Shown here piece after piece: positions 10,669 to 22,716 of a stretch of 64,000 nucleotides of DNA (position 1 is its first letter; every line of letters starts with the position of its first letter). The notes below the pieces were generated by a model. It saw only the letters and a program-made list of their open reading frames with translations, made no database searches and had not been told where the DNA came from. The stretch is taken from contig OY740773.1 of assembly GCA_963513935.1 (NCBI GenBank), positions 98,131,291 to 98,195,290 of the forward strand, read 5' to 3'. The stretch is from Aphrophora alni. Lineage: Eukaryota > Arthropoda > Insecta > Hemiptera > Aphrophoridae. The translations under genes and the position numbers were made by a program.

Positions 10669-10995
10669 TGTAAGGAGGTGAAAAAATGTAAAAAAAAGTA
10701 TTAAATGAAATCATACAATTCGTTTGTTTTATATATTACAAAAGATTTATATTTAATAAATAAACATTTTAATTTGCTGTAATTGCTAAACAATATTGGC
10801 CTCATTCATTCACCTTCAACAACTTGTGGCTATGTATAAGAATATAACAGTAAATACGTTAATCTTATCTAAAGAACCTGATAAAGCAAGGAATCATTGT
10901 TAGTTTGTGATTTATTTTAATGACTAAGATTTCTAAGTTTGAATGTTACTGCCAATCACTATAGCAGGATCCTACTATTTTCCAATGCTATATCC

Positions 10996-11195
10996 AATGG
11001 TCCTAGCTAGCAGGATCTATATATTTTTTCACGTAGTCTTGAGTTATATCCTTCTCCTTCATCTATCCTATCAGCCTTCTCTTGACTCGACCTTGACGAT
11101 ATTAGATGGTTAGAGGGTGTTTATGTTCTTTTCTTCCTGTTTTTATGAGGCAAAGATGACCGAGAGGTTTTTCGTCTTCTAACAACAAGAAAGAA
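10996..11195 (+). mobile_element. SINE copy inserted in the palindrome
   Basis: Contains AGCAGGATCTA, CACGTAGTCTTGAGTTA, CTATCAGCCTTCTCTTGAC and the tail GAGGCAAAGATGACCGAGAGG followed by TTTTTCGTC. The tail ends with TTCTAACAAC. Confidence 0.75.
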
Positions 11196-12591
11196 GATTA
11201 AAGCTAACGCAGAATATTAAGTTGCACATTCGGTTACGAAACTCAAAAGCCTAATTTTGCACCTAGTCAACATACTTAAAACGTTTTTGCTTAGGGCTTT
11301 ACAATGACCCGTAGGAGCTTTCATCTTGAGGCCTCTCTTCAACGATTAAGAAATCTAATTTAATCCACCTTCTCAAGACTTTTCTTACCATAGTTTTGTT
11401 AATTCCACAAGCAATGTCTAGACTCTAGACTCTAGACCAATGGACCCTTTTCTTTGCCAGTTTATTTTCTCCACGAATACACGATGACCTATTACTGTAT
11501 CTGTATACTGTAACTTGGTGTCTGGACCCGGACCGTCCCCCCTAGCTCCCTTCCTCGCCCAGCTGTATCAGTGATGAGTCACCTACTAGCGTTAACACTG
11601 CACTGTTTAACTTTTTATGGGAGACACAATTTTTATTTTTTTTCAGCATGGTTAAAATGTTCAGGAAAATATAAGCAAATTGATACCAAACACGACACAA
11701 ATGTATGTAAATAGTACGTAAACATGTAAATAATAAGTATGTGATTATGAAAATAGTAGCTGTGTAAAGAGCTTTCTACTGGCGGCTTTTACAAACGGAA
11801 TAGTGTCGTGTTTGGTATCAATTTGCTTATATTTTCCTAAACATTTTAACTATGATGGAAAAAAATTAGCCTAAAATTGTGTCTCCCATAAAAAAGTTAA
11901 ACAGTGCAGTGTTGACGCTAGTAGGTGACTCATCACTGACACAGCTGGGTGAGGAAAGGAGCTACGGGAGGGATGGTTCCGGCCGCTCGCAGGTAGCCAA
12001 GGGTTCAGATGCCAAGTTACAGTATACAAATTAGTGCGCAGAACTTCTGATAGCTTAACCAAGATTTGGTGACATTACCTCGCTAATAGAGAACTGTACT
12101 CGAATGAACTTATTTTTTATCGTCGCTTTAAAAAAACAAAACGCACAGTAGTAATTGTTATCCAACATTTAATTGCCAATATTGGAAAGTACTAAATAAT
12201 TTACAAGAAAATATCCAATAAAAAATTAAATCCTATAAAACTGTAATCGTTACGGATTGTGGATAGGCCTACTTGAAGTTTTAATTATAGCGATTGGTCG
12301 AAACATTCAAACTTAAAAATCTTAGTCATTAAAATAAATCGCAAACTAACAATGATTCCTTGCTTTATCAGGTTCTTTAGATAAGATTAGACCTATTTAC
12401 TGTTATATTCATATGTATAGCTTACAAGTTGTTGAAGGTGTATGAATAAGCCCAATATTGTTTAGCAATTACTGCAAATTAAAATGTTTATTTATTAAAT
12501 ATACCGTAAATCTTTTGTAATATGTAAAACAAACGAATTGTATGATTTCATTTAATACTTCTTTTAATACCTTTTTTCTCCTCCTTATGGT

Positions 12592-12690
12592 CCATCGTTA
12601 AAAAAACCCCCGAGTCCTCCAAGAATACTCTAATATCCTCAGAGTTAGAAGAGAACAATAGTTGGTCAAGAGAGTTGGCAGAAGATTGTA
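12592..12690 (-). mobile_element. SINE fragment at the right palindrome arm
   Basis: The inverted counterpart of 10538-10668, sharing the unusual variant CTAACTCTGAGGATATTAG. Both therefore derive from one insertion copied by the inverted duplication. Confidence 0.7.
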
Positions 12691-12694
12691 TTCA

Positions 12695-13300
12695 AATTAT
12701 GTTGATCCTAGCAGATTTTATTATTTCAACTAATACATACTAACACAGTTAAAAATTAAAAATGAATCAAATTAACACAAGAAAAGGAAAAAACAAAACC
12801 ATAAAAAAATAGACGTTTAAATAAAATATGAACTAAGAGAATTTAATACAAAAACAGAATTGTAACATTTTACATTTCTTAAATTCACTATGTAATTACT
12901 TTACTTGTACTAGAGATAAACACGCACGTTATCAAACTTTGGAAAGCTGTTTATCTAAGCTATCTACAGGATGTGATGAAACTCCGTGCCCACGTACAAG
13001 CTGTTCATTAAATCGTAAAACAAAGTTGAATGTTATTAGTTCCCATTTGAATTTCTTGAAAAGAAATCCATTAATACTGAATGTACAGTTTGGACGTGTC
13101 AGTACAGCCCAAACAGCTGAAACTATTTAATGCTACTAATCTCTTCACCGACTGAGCAACACTAGGCGAAGTGTTTAACCTCCAAAAAATTAAAAACCAA
13201 GAAAATTGATAGTTTCCATAATGCCTTAGGTAATTATTAACTACAGAGTAAGAGTAGGATGTGGCCACATAAACATTATTTTAAATTTGACGTGTACGGT
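12695..13300. other. unassigned AT-rich sequence
   Basis: No feature recognised. Confidence 0.4.
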
Positions 13301-13367
13301 AATTCGGTAGCATCAATTCGTATTATGTTTTTGTGCATTGTGTATTAGTGTTTACATGTTTTGCTGT

Positions 13368-13401
13368 CTGATGATGGTATGTTAGTACCGAAACAGCTGT
13401 A
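13368..13401 (+). ncRNA. hammerhead ribozyme core
   Basis: CTGATGA is followed by stem II GGTA/TACC around TGTTAG, then GAAA, then the palindromic stem III ACAGCTGT, then A as the predicted cleavage residue. Stem I has at least three pairs, TGT with ACA, directly beside the core. The small palindromic stem III is typical of Penelope-like hammerheads. No flanking repeats or target duplication were recognised here. Confidence 0.55.
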
Positions 13402-14110
13402 ACAAAGGAAGTATTGAAATTAGACTGCTTGTCGTAAGTACTAATATAGAAACAAGAAAATTGGTTATTCTTTGCCTACTTTTCTGCAATACATCGTATG
13501 AATTTATATTATAAATAAATTTGTATTGGGGAAAAATTAAGGAAAGAAAATATGACTCTTTTATTCATTCAAGATTTTCAAATGCCGCTTGTGCGGTAGA
13601 GGGCACAAAAATTAAGATAGAAACATGAAATTTGACATAAGGCAAACAAAGAAAAATCGAATTCACAAAAAATGACGGCTATTTTTAACGGGTTTTATAC
13701 AGCATAACTCTCGTGTTATTCAACCGTACTAAATTAAATACAAATTTGCAGATTTCAATTCTGCATGTAGTGAAATCCCACCTAACTGCGATGACGTATA
13801 AATTGTCAAAAATGTAATTTCTAACTCTGGCCTCCTAAGGTTCTGGTTTCGCGGCCCTAAGCAGCATCACCTTCATGTCTAGGTCAAATAAAACTATTGC
13901 TACTCAGAATAATTTTATATTTATTTTACTAATTCACATAAAATTATTTTTATTTCCATCATAACTACAGTATATAAAAACATAATAACGACACTATAAA
14001 TAACAGTACGATGAAGCATAGATTATTTGTGCATTTATTTTTTACAGGGAACGGTTGTGCAAACTTATCAAAAACTATTTTACAAACTATAGGGTGTCGC
14101 TTAAAGTACG
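13402..14110. other. unassigned sequence
   Basis: Between the hammerhead and the next TIR element I see only short frames. Confidence 0.4.
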
Positions 14111-14117
14111 CATGATT

Positions 14118-15200
14118 TAATAGTGTGGGTCATAGTAACCTGATGGTACCATCGTACCTGACCTGCTATTTCTACCTGAAGAAGTGTCACCGAAACCCTT
14201 TCTATGGTCTATCTTTACTGCTCCTACCCATCACGTCTATTGTTAGATGTCTTGGGAATTACCCAGGCGTGGTGGCACCATCCAGTTTAGGGAGGGACAT
14301 TTTCAATATTTCAGTTGATGGACAGTAGAAGTACATATCAGTCGACTCAATCTGGTTCATTTCATTTCTATCTGGATCATGGTTAACCTAACCTTTCTCT
14401 AATAGTTATCAAGTAGGAAATAAGTTGAGAATATCTTTTTATTTTTTGCAATAAGCAACAGTCTGTCTACCTTGCCGGATTGAATTGGAAGTGAATGAAG
14501 TGATCATCAAAAACTAAATAGTTGCTAGATTTTATAGTTGGAGAGCAGAGATCAAAAATGGCCCTTAAACAATCTGATGGTGCCATCGAAATGTTTACCT
14601 CCGATATTCACAGCTATTGTTTTGTGTAACAATGAGTGACCCTTTTCGAGTCGAAAAAGGAATCGGCCAGACCTTCAGTCCTAGAATTAGGGATCCTCCT
14701 CCGATGGTACCACCAGGTTACTATAACCAATGACTACATAAATACTATAAGACACGACATGGCCATGTTAAATATTCTACGCTTATTCTTGAGTTGACCA
14801 ATACCCGCTAGGTGGCGTTGATGTGACCAATCTGAAGTTGATGTGACTGGCGCTATGTGGCTCTACGGTCAAACAATGTTTCAGGCGGGTAAGAGAAAAC
14901 GCATTGATGCCACATATGGGACCAGAGATGCGAGGGAAGGTCGAGAATCGCTTATCTCAGCGCACGAACTGACAACACTGACTATGCTGACGGAAGTAAG
15001 TGAGAAGGTTTGTGAGAGAGAGGTCAACAGTTGTACAGTCTCAACCAAATGGGATGCGTACAGTCAAGCACCTGCTGCTAGCGCTTTCTGATAGCTGTGT
15101 GTCAAACTTGTGACGAACAGCACCCGTAAAGCGTAGACTATTTCCCTATCCTATGTCGTGTCTTATAGTATTTATGTAGTCATTGCTATAACCCAATAGT
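14118..15200. mobile_element. nested or compound TIR elements
   Basis: AGTAACCTGATGGTACCATC at about 14132 is inverted as GATGGTACCACCAGGTTACT at about 14703. A second pair reads ACTACATAAATACTATAAG at about 14733 and its complement at about 15160, with matching ACACGACAT beyond. The two pairs abut, which suggests one element next to or inside another. The frame at 14843-15091 between the second pair resembles nothing I know. Confidence 0.5.
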
Positions 15201-15217
15201 GTAGTAAAAACTTTTAT

Positions 15218-15620
15218 TTATTGGACAATATCAGATGTTTTAATGTCAATACAAAGTACACTTATTACTGTGAAATATGGAACACAATAACAGACAAATG
15301 TCCCCCGCGACACTGTTGTCCGTCGATTGAAATGTTCGATGACCTTTCCTGCACAATTGTGGCTCAATATCAACAATAACGCGTATAATTTGTTCCTTGA
15401 GTTGAAAAATAGTTCGTGGGGTGCGGACATAAGCGCGTGATTTCTCCTATCCCCAAAGGAAGAAGTCGAATGGTGTTAAATCACAAGACCTCGGTAGCCA
15501 GTTGCGTCAGATAAGATGTGCAGGAATATTGTCAGATAACAAAACAATTGTTTCGCGGGAAGTGCGACTGGTTGCGCTGTCCTGCTGTAACTAGATGTCT
15601 TACAATTCCATACCTACCAG
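15218..15620 (-). pseudogene. mariner/Tc1-type (DDE_3) transposase fragment
   Basis: On the minus strand one frame reads LQQDSATSRTSRETI, then PAHLI, a stop, NWLPRSCDLTPFDFFLWG, a second stop, and KSRAYV. The QQD...SRETI and PRSCDLTPxDFFLWG blocks are the second and third catalytic regions of insect mariner-like transposases. A one-base shift near 15336 moves the rest, IEHFNRR, to another frame. Two stops and the shift make it inactive. The N-terminal DNA-binding half is absent. Confidence 0.75.
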
Positions 15621-15776
15621 TTGAGGCCACACGAACTTATCATTTTTAAAAATTCGTGTACAAAATTATTTGGTAGATCAAGGGGTTTTACCCAGTAGGG
15701 AAAGTTTGTTTAAAACAGTTGTTACTAGTTTTCTGAATCTCGTAATAGTGCATGTCACTATTTTATTGTTGTAGGC

Positions 15777-15812
15777 CCCCTAGCTCTTGAATACTCTAAA
15801 AGTGTCAGGGAT
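15777..15812 (-). mobile_element. SINE fragment
   Basis: A short central piece: the plus strand reads CTAGCTCTTGAATACTC and AGTGTCAGGG. Confidence 0.45.
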
Positions 15813-15814
15813 TT

Positions 15815-16360
15815 TGCTACGCCTAAACAGCATCAATACTGTAATGTTGAGCCAAGAAATTAACGCATCGCTACCTACGAAGTTACGTTTAATTATGTTC
15901 AATTCACAACTTTCGAGCAATGTTTCACAAATTTAGCTCAACCCACTCTCGCTCTAATAATATCTTAAGAAAACGTTTAACGTCACAAGTTTTGTATAAA
16001 CACATTGCGTCTAACACGAATATTTATTTCATTTAAGTTATAAATATTTCTTCTGTAATAATAGTAATAACCCAATATACAAATAAATATTAGTTTTTAG
16101 TCGAAGTTTTTTGCAATTTAAGAGGAAAGATTACATTTATTTATTTTGTCGAAAAATATTGTTTTAGTAGAAAATGTTTGTTTTGTTTACTTGGTAGGAA
16201 AGGAACTACGGATGTGTATATTTTTTTAATTGTTCGTTAAATTATGGTTTCTACAACTGTGGTGTAAAATGAAATGCAGTATCTATGATTTTTCCGAGCG
16301 CCATGAACGTAACAGAAGAAGAATCGCGCTACCAAACGCTATCAAACCGGGGAAACTAGC
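15815..16360. other. unassigned sequence
   Basis: No feature recognised. Confidence 0.4.
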
Positions 16361-16366
16361 ACGGTC

Positions 16367-16632
16367 CCTACTGGCATAGAAGAAGGAATTAGAATAAGAA
16401 AGTCACAGCGCATGTTAAACAGCGTGATACAAAATATCCCTAGTTTGGCTACTGGACAACAGAAAGCGCTAGTAGTATCGGGACAAAAAGGCTTGGCTAC
16501 TGTATCACAAGCCCTGTTGGCTACTAGCGCTTTCTGTTGTCCAGTAGCCAAACTAAGGATATTTTGTATCACGCTAGAGCGTTTACCTGTAATTTTCTTA
16601 TTTTAATTCCTTCTTCTATGCTACTGGTTTCT
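16367..16632. repeat. long hairpin-forming inverted repeat
   Basis: The arms 16421-16474 and 16524-16577 are complementary over 54 bases with very few mismatches and contain GGCTACTGGACAACAG and its complement. Outer arms, with AGAAGAAGGAATTAGAATAA and its complement, extend the fold to about 16367 and 16632 across a short unpaired stretch. The loop is about 50 bases. It is probably a foldback MITE; a transcript would form a long double-stranded stem. Confidence 0.7.
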
Positions 16633-16639
16633 TCAAGGT

Positions 16640-17815
16640 CAGGCTGTTTATTGGCTCCTCCTTTAACGGACTTGACGCCTTGTATAATTTCCTGCTACTA
16701 GCTTGCAGGCTTATTACCCCCAGGAATGGTAATTCCCGAACTTCCTCCATCTGTCGATCCAGCGAGATTTCGATCTATTGAAACGTCGCCGTTAACACTA
16801 ACGAAAACCAATTCGTTATCTCATCGGACCTAAGAGAAATCGAGGAACCCGTGAAAACCCCCTTTGGAACCGCACTTCTTAGTAGGTTCTTACGTTAGGA
16901 AGGAATATCAGATTGACTTAAAGAGTGAATTCCAAATTCGTCGAAAAGTGTATTCCGTAAAAATATTTAAACCAATTTAAATGTTTTAAATTTTAACTCA
17001 ATGATTTTGTCCGTACTAATCATAGTTTTATATAAACGTAATCAACCCTTTATTTATAGGAATAGCTATTTCATTTATTACGGTCTGGCGGTTTTTATTG
17101 TTTTGTAAAACAAAGATGCGGTTCGGCGCCACTAATGCGGTAGAATCTGTAATACTTTCGCGACTTGGTCCTCCCCTACATTCCCCTTTGTGCTCTGAAA
17201 TGTTCTCCCAGCGCCGATCGATGTTCATACGACCGCCATTACGCACACAACAAAGGAAAGACTAGTGCGTGATGAAAACACAACTGTTGCCTCATAAATA
17301 TTCATTACCTTCTACATATAAACATATACACTGACCTTAATTATAAACATTCGCTTTTATCTGGCCTTATTACAGGTTAAACTGTTTAAATTTCACCCTC
17401 TGTTAAGTTTTGGTGTATTTTTTGCTTCATGGAATGGTTTTACAACGCTACAACATTGATGTGATTCTAAAGTACTGTGTTGCTAATCTGTTTGGTTTTA
17501 ATGTTTAAAAAATCGTAAAAGACTATAAAGAAATTGACTGGCTTCTTCGTGGTACTTACGCAGGCGTATCGTGCGATGTTTTCACCCGCTTCGATCGTGT
17601 CAGTATTCTTGGGAAATTAGGATTCAAAAAGACAGTTTTTACAAGAACTTGACTATTTACCATCGCAGAGATGTTGGTACCATTACAAGTAGAATTGAAA
17701 TCTGCAACTTTTTATTTAATTTAGTGTGTTATAAATTGTATAATGCACGAGATATAAACAAAAAACTATTTAAAATGTCCGCTATTTGAACAGTTTAATA
17801 TCGCCTTTTCCTTCA
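16640..17815. other. unassigned sequence
   Basis: No exon or repeat identified; frames under 75 residues have no recognisable motif. Confidence 0.4.
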
Positions 17816-17821
17816 AGGACT

Positions 17822-17968
17822 CACGACGGGCTTGACGGCCACGATAATACCTAACTAGATCTACACCTTTTTTTCATGTAGTCTTGGGTTAGATCTCTCT
17901 CTATACAGTCTCTCTTACTCCTTTTCTTTTCCGACCCTGACACTGGTAGTTGACCACTACGGCGACTT
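17822..17968 (+). mobile_element. SINE fragment, 3' truncated
   Basis: Contains CTAACTAGATCTACACC, TCATGTAGTCTTGGGTTAGA and CTTTTCCGACCCTGACACT. The tail is missing. Confidence 0.7.
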
Positions 17969-18343
17969 ATTTATTACTTTTATTGGTTTCCTGAGAAGTC
18001 AAACGTGAAGATTCCTTTTATAAACGTGAAGATCGGTCAAAAAACACAGGTCGAACTATTGAACGATTACCAAACTTACCCTATACTTCGTATACTGGGT
18101 AGTAAATGCTACAAGAACACTGCACTAACTTTCTCACATCTATAAAATTAAAATAATGTTTCTCGTTGTCTCTCAAAAATGTTTCTACACTACTTTCAGG
18201 TGAAATTAAAAATATTTTTGTATTCAGTTTTCCAATGAGCGTTAAGTTGGAGTCTTTTAGTTTTTATGAATAAAACAAAAATACAGTATTTTCAACAATA
18301 CTTAAAGCGAGCCTAAAATTGCTCCTCTTCTACAATAAATTTA

Positions 18344-18395
18344 GGTTGTTAGGTTAGGTTAGATTAGGTTAGGTTAGATTAGGTTAGGTTAGGTG
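18344..18395 (+). repeat. degenerate (TTAGG)n tract
   Basis: About ten units of the insect telomere motif, with two TTAGA variants, oriented opposite to the CCTAA tracts that begin 570 bases later. Confidence 0.85.
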
Positions 18396-18853
18396 TTTTT
18401 AGAGCCCCATAAATGATATTTTAACCGATAATCCCAGAGAAACATTTCCGGAAAGATAGTGTCTAATACATTTTGTTTGAGTCCTTAGATTTAACAAAAT
18501 TTCATCAACATTATTATAATCAATTTTGAAAAAATTTGAATTTTGAGTTTCCGTCTTATATGTTAAAATTTTGAAAGAAACGTCTCTATAATGATATGGT
18601 CGAAATTTCTTTACATACCAAATTTGATAAAATACGGTTCAGTCTTTTGTGATGCACATAACTGGGCTTCAGATAAACAGACATTTCACAAATCACTTTT
18701 TTTTGCTCTGTTAACCTCAAAACAGAGATTGGCTTTTCTGATCCATCATAACTTTCTCTACACTACGCACATGTAAGCTAGTATTAATCATAAATAGCAG
18801 ACACTATCCAGTAAGTTAACGAATGGAAATTATTTGCAAAATAGTCAGCTGTT

Positions 18854-19815
18854 TTAATTTCATCTCAAAGTGTACTCTATAATGGGGCGGTCGTTATATT
18901 CTCGTAATTAGGTCTTATGGGTCCTCTTTACTCACCATCTCCTTCAGGGAACAGTATCTTTGACCAAATTAGTAACCTGACATAACCTAACCTAACCTAA
19001 CCTAACCTGTTTTAAGTTCATCTCAAAGTGTACTCTATAATGGGGCGGTCGTTATATTCTCGTAATTAGGTCTTATGGGTCCTCTTTACTCACCACCTCC
19101 TTCAGGGAACAGTATCTTTGACCAAATTAGTAACCTGACATAACCTAACCTAACCTGTTTTAAGTTCATCTCAAAGTGTACTCTATAATGGGGTGGTCGT
19201 TATATTCTCGTAATTAGGTCTTATGGGTCCTCTTTACTCACCATCTCCTTCAGGGAACAGTATCTTTGACCAAATTAGTAACCTGACATAACCTGACCTA
19301 ACCTAACCTAACCTGTTTTAAGTTCATCTCAAAGTGCACTCTATAATGGGGCGGTCGTTATATTCTCGTAATTAGGTCTTATGGGTCTTCTTTACTACCA
19401 TCTCCTTCAGGGAACAGTATCTTTGACCAAATTAGTAACCTGACATAACCTAACCTAACCTAACCTAACCTAACCTAACCTAACCTGTTTTAAGTTCATC
19501 TCAAAGTGTACTCTATAATGGGGCGGTCGTTATATTCTCGTAATTAGGTCTTATGGGTCTTCTTTACTACCATCTCCTTCAGGGAACAGTATCTTTGACC
19601 AAATTAGTAACCTGACATAACCTAACCTAACCTAACCTAACCTGACCTAACCTAACCTAACCTAACCTACCTGTCTTAAGTTCATCTCAAAGTGTACTCT
19701 ATAATGAGGTAGTCGTTATATTCTCGTAATTAGGTCTTATGGGTCCTCTTTACTCACCATCTCCTTCAGGGAACAGTATCTTTGATCAAATTAGAAACCT
19801 AACCTAACCTAATCT
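18854..19815. repeat. satellite of six units with telomere-like (CCTAA)n tracts
   Basis: CATCTCAAAG recurs at 18861, 19019, 19168, 19325, 19498 and 19683. Each unit has a conserved body of about 120 bases (ACTCTATAATGGGGCGG, GGTCTTATGGGTC, TTTGACCAAATTAGTAACC) followed by (CCTAA)n. Unit length varies from 149 to 185 bases mainly through the number of CCTAA repeats. The bodies are nearly identical, implying recent homogenisation. Confidence 0.9.
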
Positions 19816-19927
19816 ACCTCTTGACATACCACCCAACGCTTATAATGTTACTGTGATGCACCCTTTACAGACACAAAATCCTCAACCGTTTCCTCCTATC
19901 CACATCGATCGTAGTCAATTTTTTCTA

Positions 19928-20145
19928 CTTCTTTGAAAGCGGAAAATCTTTCAGTCATCGTTGCCTTAAAGAAGAGAAAAAATATATCATAAAATAGAAA
20001 ATACCACCTCTTGAATACTCTAATAGCTTCAGAGCCGGAGAATAAAAAGAGTTGTTCAAGAGAGATCTGATAGGAAAGACAAGATTTAATCCAAAACACA
20101 TGAAAAAATGTGTAGCTTGATCGGATTGCCTCGATCGCAGGCAGG
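19928..20145 (-). mobile_element. SINE copy
   Basis: The minus strand includes CTATCAGATCTCTCTTGA and a tail AAGGCAACGATGACTGAAAG with TTTTCCGC. The head after GCAATCCGATC is partial. Confidence 0.7.
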
Positions 20146-20159
20146 TATATTTTTACCCA

Positions 20160-21780
20160 TATTTGAATCGATATACGTGCTCTGTTAAAATACTCACTCT
20201 CAAATCTAACCCTGTAAGACATCGATCCCTTTCTTCATCAGATCGGTTCAGAAGCTCTTTGACTGACTACAATCGTCTCTGTATCTCCTCCCCTTAGGTG
20301 TCGTTTTCGGACCTGTTCACCTCGTAACTTCCCCTGCAGGTTTAGGTTCTATTCTACCGACAGACTATTCAGAAGATCTTAATGTTACTCTAGGGATAGA
20401 TTTTTTAATAACATTGTTCAACAGTCTTTAGGCCGATTTAGTATCCAATTCTATTCCAACATCCTTTCAAACTTTCCACAGACTAAGCTAAACCAAAACT
20501 TCACCTAGGCTCTGAAGTTTACCAAAAGTGTCCGGGAACTCTCCGTTTATGCTGTTTCTTTGACTCGGTCCTAGACTCTATTCCAAAGGTTAAAAACCAT
20601 GGTTTTTGTCTCAATTGTGGTGAAATTAGACCAAACCTATTTATAATTTTGCAGTGAACATATTTAAAAAAAAATATGTAATGGATTTAATTTCAAATCT
20701 TGATAAACCATCGATAATACTACTGAAACACTCATCTTGATTTTTCTTAATTAAAATTTTGGCACTCATATAGAATCCATGTTTAATTATTAAAACACGA
20801 GTTAGTGAAAGAACCTAGTGGCAGTGGCTATATGAGGTGACGCAATGCCTACTTGATAAATATTGGTGACGTAATGATTCATCGTTGTACATAAATATCA
20901 GCTGTTTAACCTTGCCCTGGTGACCAATCAGTAAACTTCTGATGGGTTAAAAATTCAATTAATATTATGTTAGCACCCAGCTCAGTAGAGTCTAATTTAT
21001 AATAAACTATTGGAATTAAAATCACGAATCACAACTTCGAGTGATTGACTTCTACGGGAATACAAGGTTCGTCTAATGCTATCCATACAATCATGATTAG
21101 GGATATTATTAGTTACTTTGATTATTATTTAGAGCGGGTGAGCCATTCGAAAACATGTTAGCCTTATAAAAATAGAAAAGGGATCACCCTAGTGATGTGT
21201 GAGTTCGAATTAAAATATTCGGTGAATGCGAGTATCAAAATCCTCGGAACGTTCCGATTATTAAAATCCTCGGTTTCGAAATAAAATATTCGGACAAAAT
21301 ATTCGTAACTAGGAACAAGGAGACGATAATATTCGTTAGTAATTCACTGATTGGTAAAGCTGAGTTCGAATCCGATGAGCAAAATCATTCTGCGCAGATA
21401 CTCAATTTCGAAATAATAATACGAATATTGAAACCATTTGAAACCTATTAATTCGATTATCCATTTCACCCGAGTATCAACATCGCTAGATCACCCCATC
21501 TTTGTTTAGTGAGGTATGTGCAACAAGCGACTTTGTCTAACAGCTGTTTCTTGTTAAAAAAAAAGAGCAAAAAAAAAAAAATCCTAGTCTTTAAAGTAGA
21601 TGTAAAAACCAACAAAAAACATTTTATTTCACGCCTATATAATAAATCACAAACAATCACGCCAAACCTACAAATCAAATCGGAGGGAGTCAACACAACT
21701 TGATAAATTATCCAGTCGAAAAGGTTGAACCGATTTTCACACTATGTCACTAATCTCTTTGCCTGGGTCAACAATGATAA
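20160..21780. other. unassigned sequence
   Basis: Around 21180-21450 ATATTCG and TCCTCGG motifs recur irregularly. No gene or terminal repeats recognised. Confidence 0.35.
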
Positions 21781-21784
21781 ACTT

Positions 21785-22716
21785 TGATAAAATACAATAG
21801 AATATTACAGGGCTATTCAAGGAGGCCTTTAACGAGTTAATAATGACAAACTTTACTAAAATACAATAAGAAACTAAATATAGTATAGCAGGGCTATTAA
21901 AGAGGTCCTTCAATGAGTGATAAAAAAAGAAGAAAACAAAAAGAATATTCCAGGGCTATTAAATAGGTCCTGCAAAGAGTTAACAACGATAAATCTTGCT
22001 AAAATACAATAGGAAACTAACTATAGTATAGCAGGGCTATTAAAGAGGTCCTTCAATGAGTGATAAAAAAAGAAGAAAACAAAAAGAATATTCCAGGGCT
22101 ATTAAATAGGTCCTGCAAAGAGTTAACAACGACAAATCTTGCTAAAATACAATAGGAAACTAACTATAGTATAGCAGGGCTATTAAAGAGGTCCTTCAAT
22201 GAGTGATAAAAAAAGAAGAAAACAAAAAGAATATTCCAGGGCTATTAAATAGGTCCTGCAAAGAGTTAACAACGATAAATCTTGCTAAAATACAATAGGA
22301 AACTAACTATAGTATAGCAGGGCTATTAAAGAGGTCCTTCAATGAGTGATAAAAAAAGAAGAAAACAAAAAGAATATTCCAGGGCTATTAAATAGGTCCT
22401 GCAAAGAGTTAACAACGATAAATCTTGCTAAAATACAATAGGAAACTAACTATAGTATAGCAGGGCTATTAAAGAGGTCATTCAATGAGTGATAAAAAAA
22501 GAAGAAAACAAAAAGAATATTCCAGGGCTATTAAATAGGTCCTGCAAAGAGTTAACAACGATAAATTTTGCTAAAATACAATAGGAAACTAACTATAGTA
22601 TAAGCAGGGCTATTAAAGAGGTCCTTCGATGAGTGATAAAAAAAGAAGAAAACAAAAAGAATATTCCAGGGCTATTAAATAGGTCCTGCAAAGAGTTAAC
22701 AATGATAAATTTTGCT
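21785..22716. repeat. 143-base tandem repeat, six copies
   Basis: GAGTGATAAAAAAAGAAG recurs at 21915, 22058, 22201, 22344, 22487 and 22631, a strict 143-144 base period. Each unit contains two related halves, GCAGGGCTATTAAAGAGGTC and CCAGGGCTATTAAATAGGTC, so it is a diverged dimer. Units differ by only a few bases. Confidence 0.9.

Larger units (their letters stand above)
10540..12690. repeat. nested imperfect palindrome of about 2.1 kb
   Basis: Outer arms: about 10540-10945 and 12300-12690. For example AATCATTGTTAGTTTG near 10890 faces CAAACTAACAATGATT near 12343, and both arms end in a SINE fragment. Inner arms: about 11495-11700 and 11795-12035, sharing GTGATGAGTCACC and GATACCAAACACGACAC as complements around a spacer of about 100 bases. 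A SINE at 10996-11195 breaks the left side only. The structure could be a foldback element or an old inverted duplication. Confidence 0.7.

Noticed and set aside
14155..14200. CTGAAGA...CACCGAAACC resembling a hammerhead core
   Set aside because: The bases between CTGAAGA and GAAA cannot form a stem II with a possible loop, and stems I and III do not pair.
20220..20640. stretch with fairly long mixed frames on the plus strand
   Set aside because: No start, splice signals or recognisable family motif; kept as unassigned.
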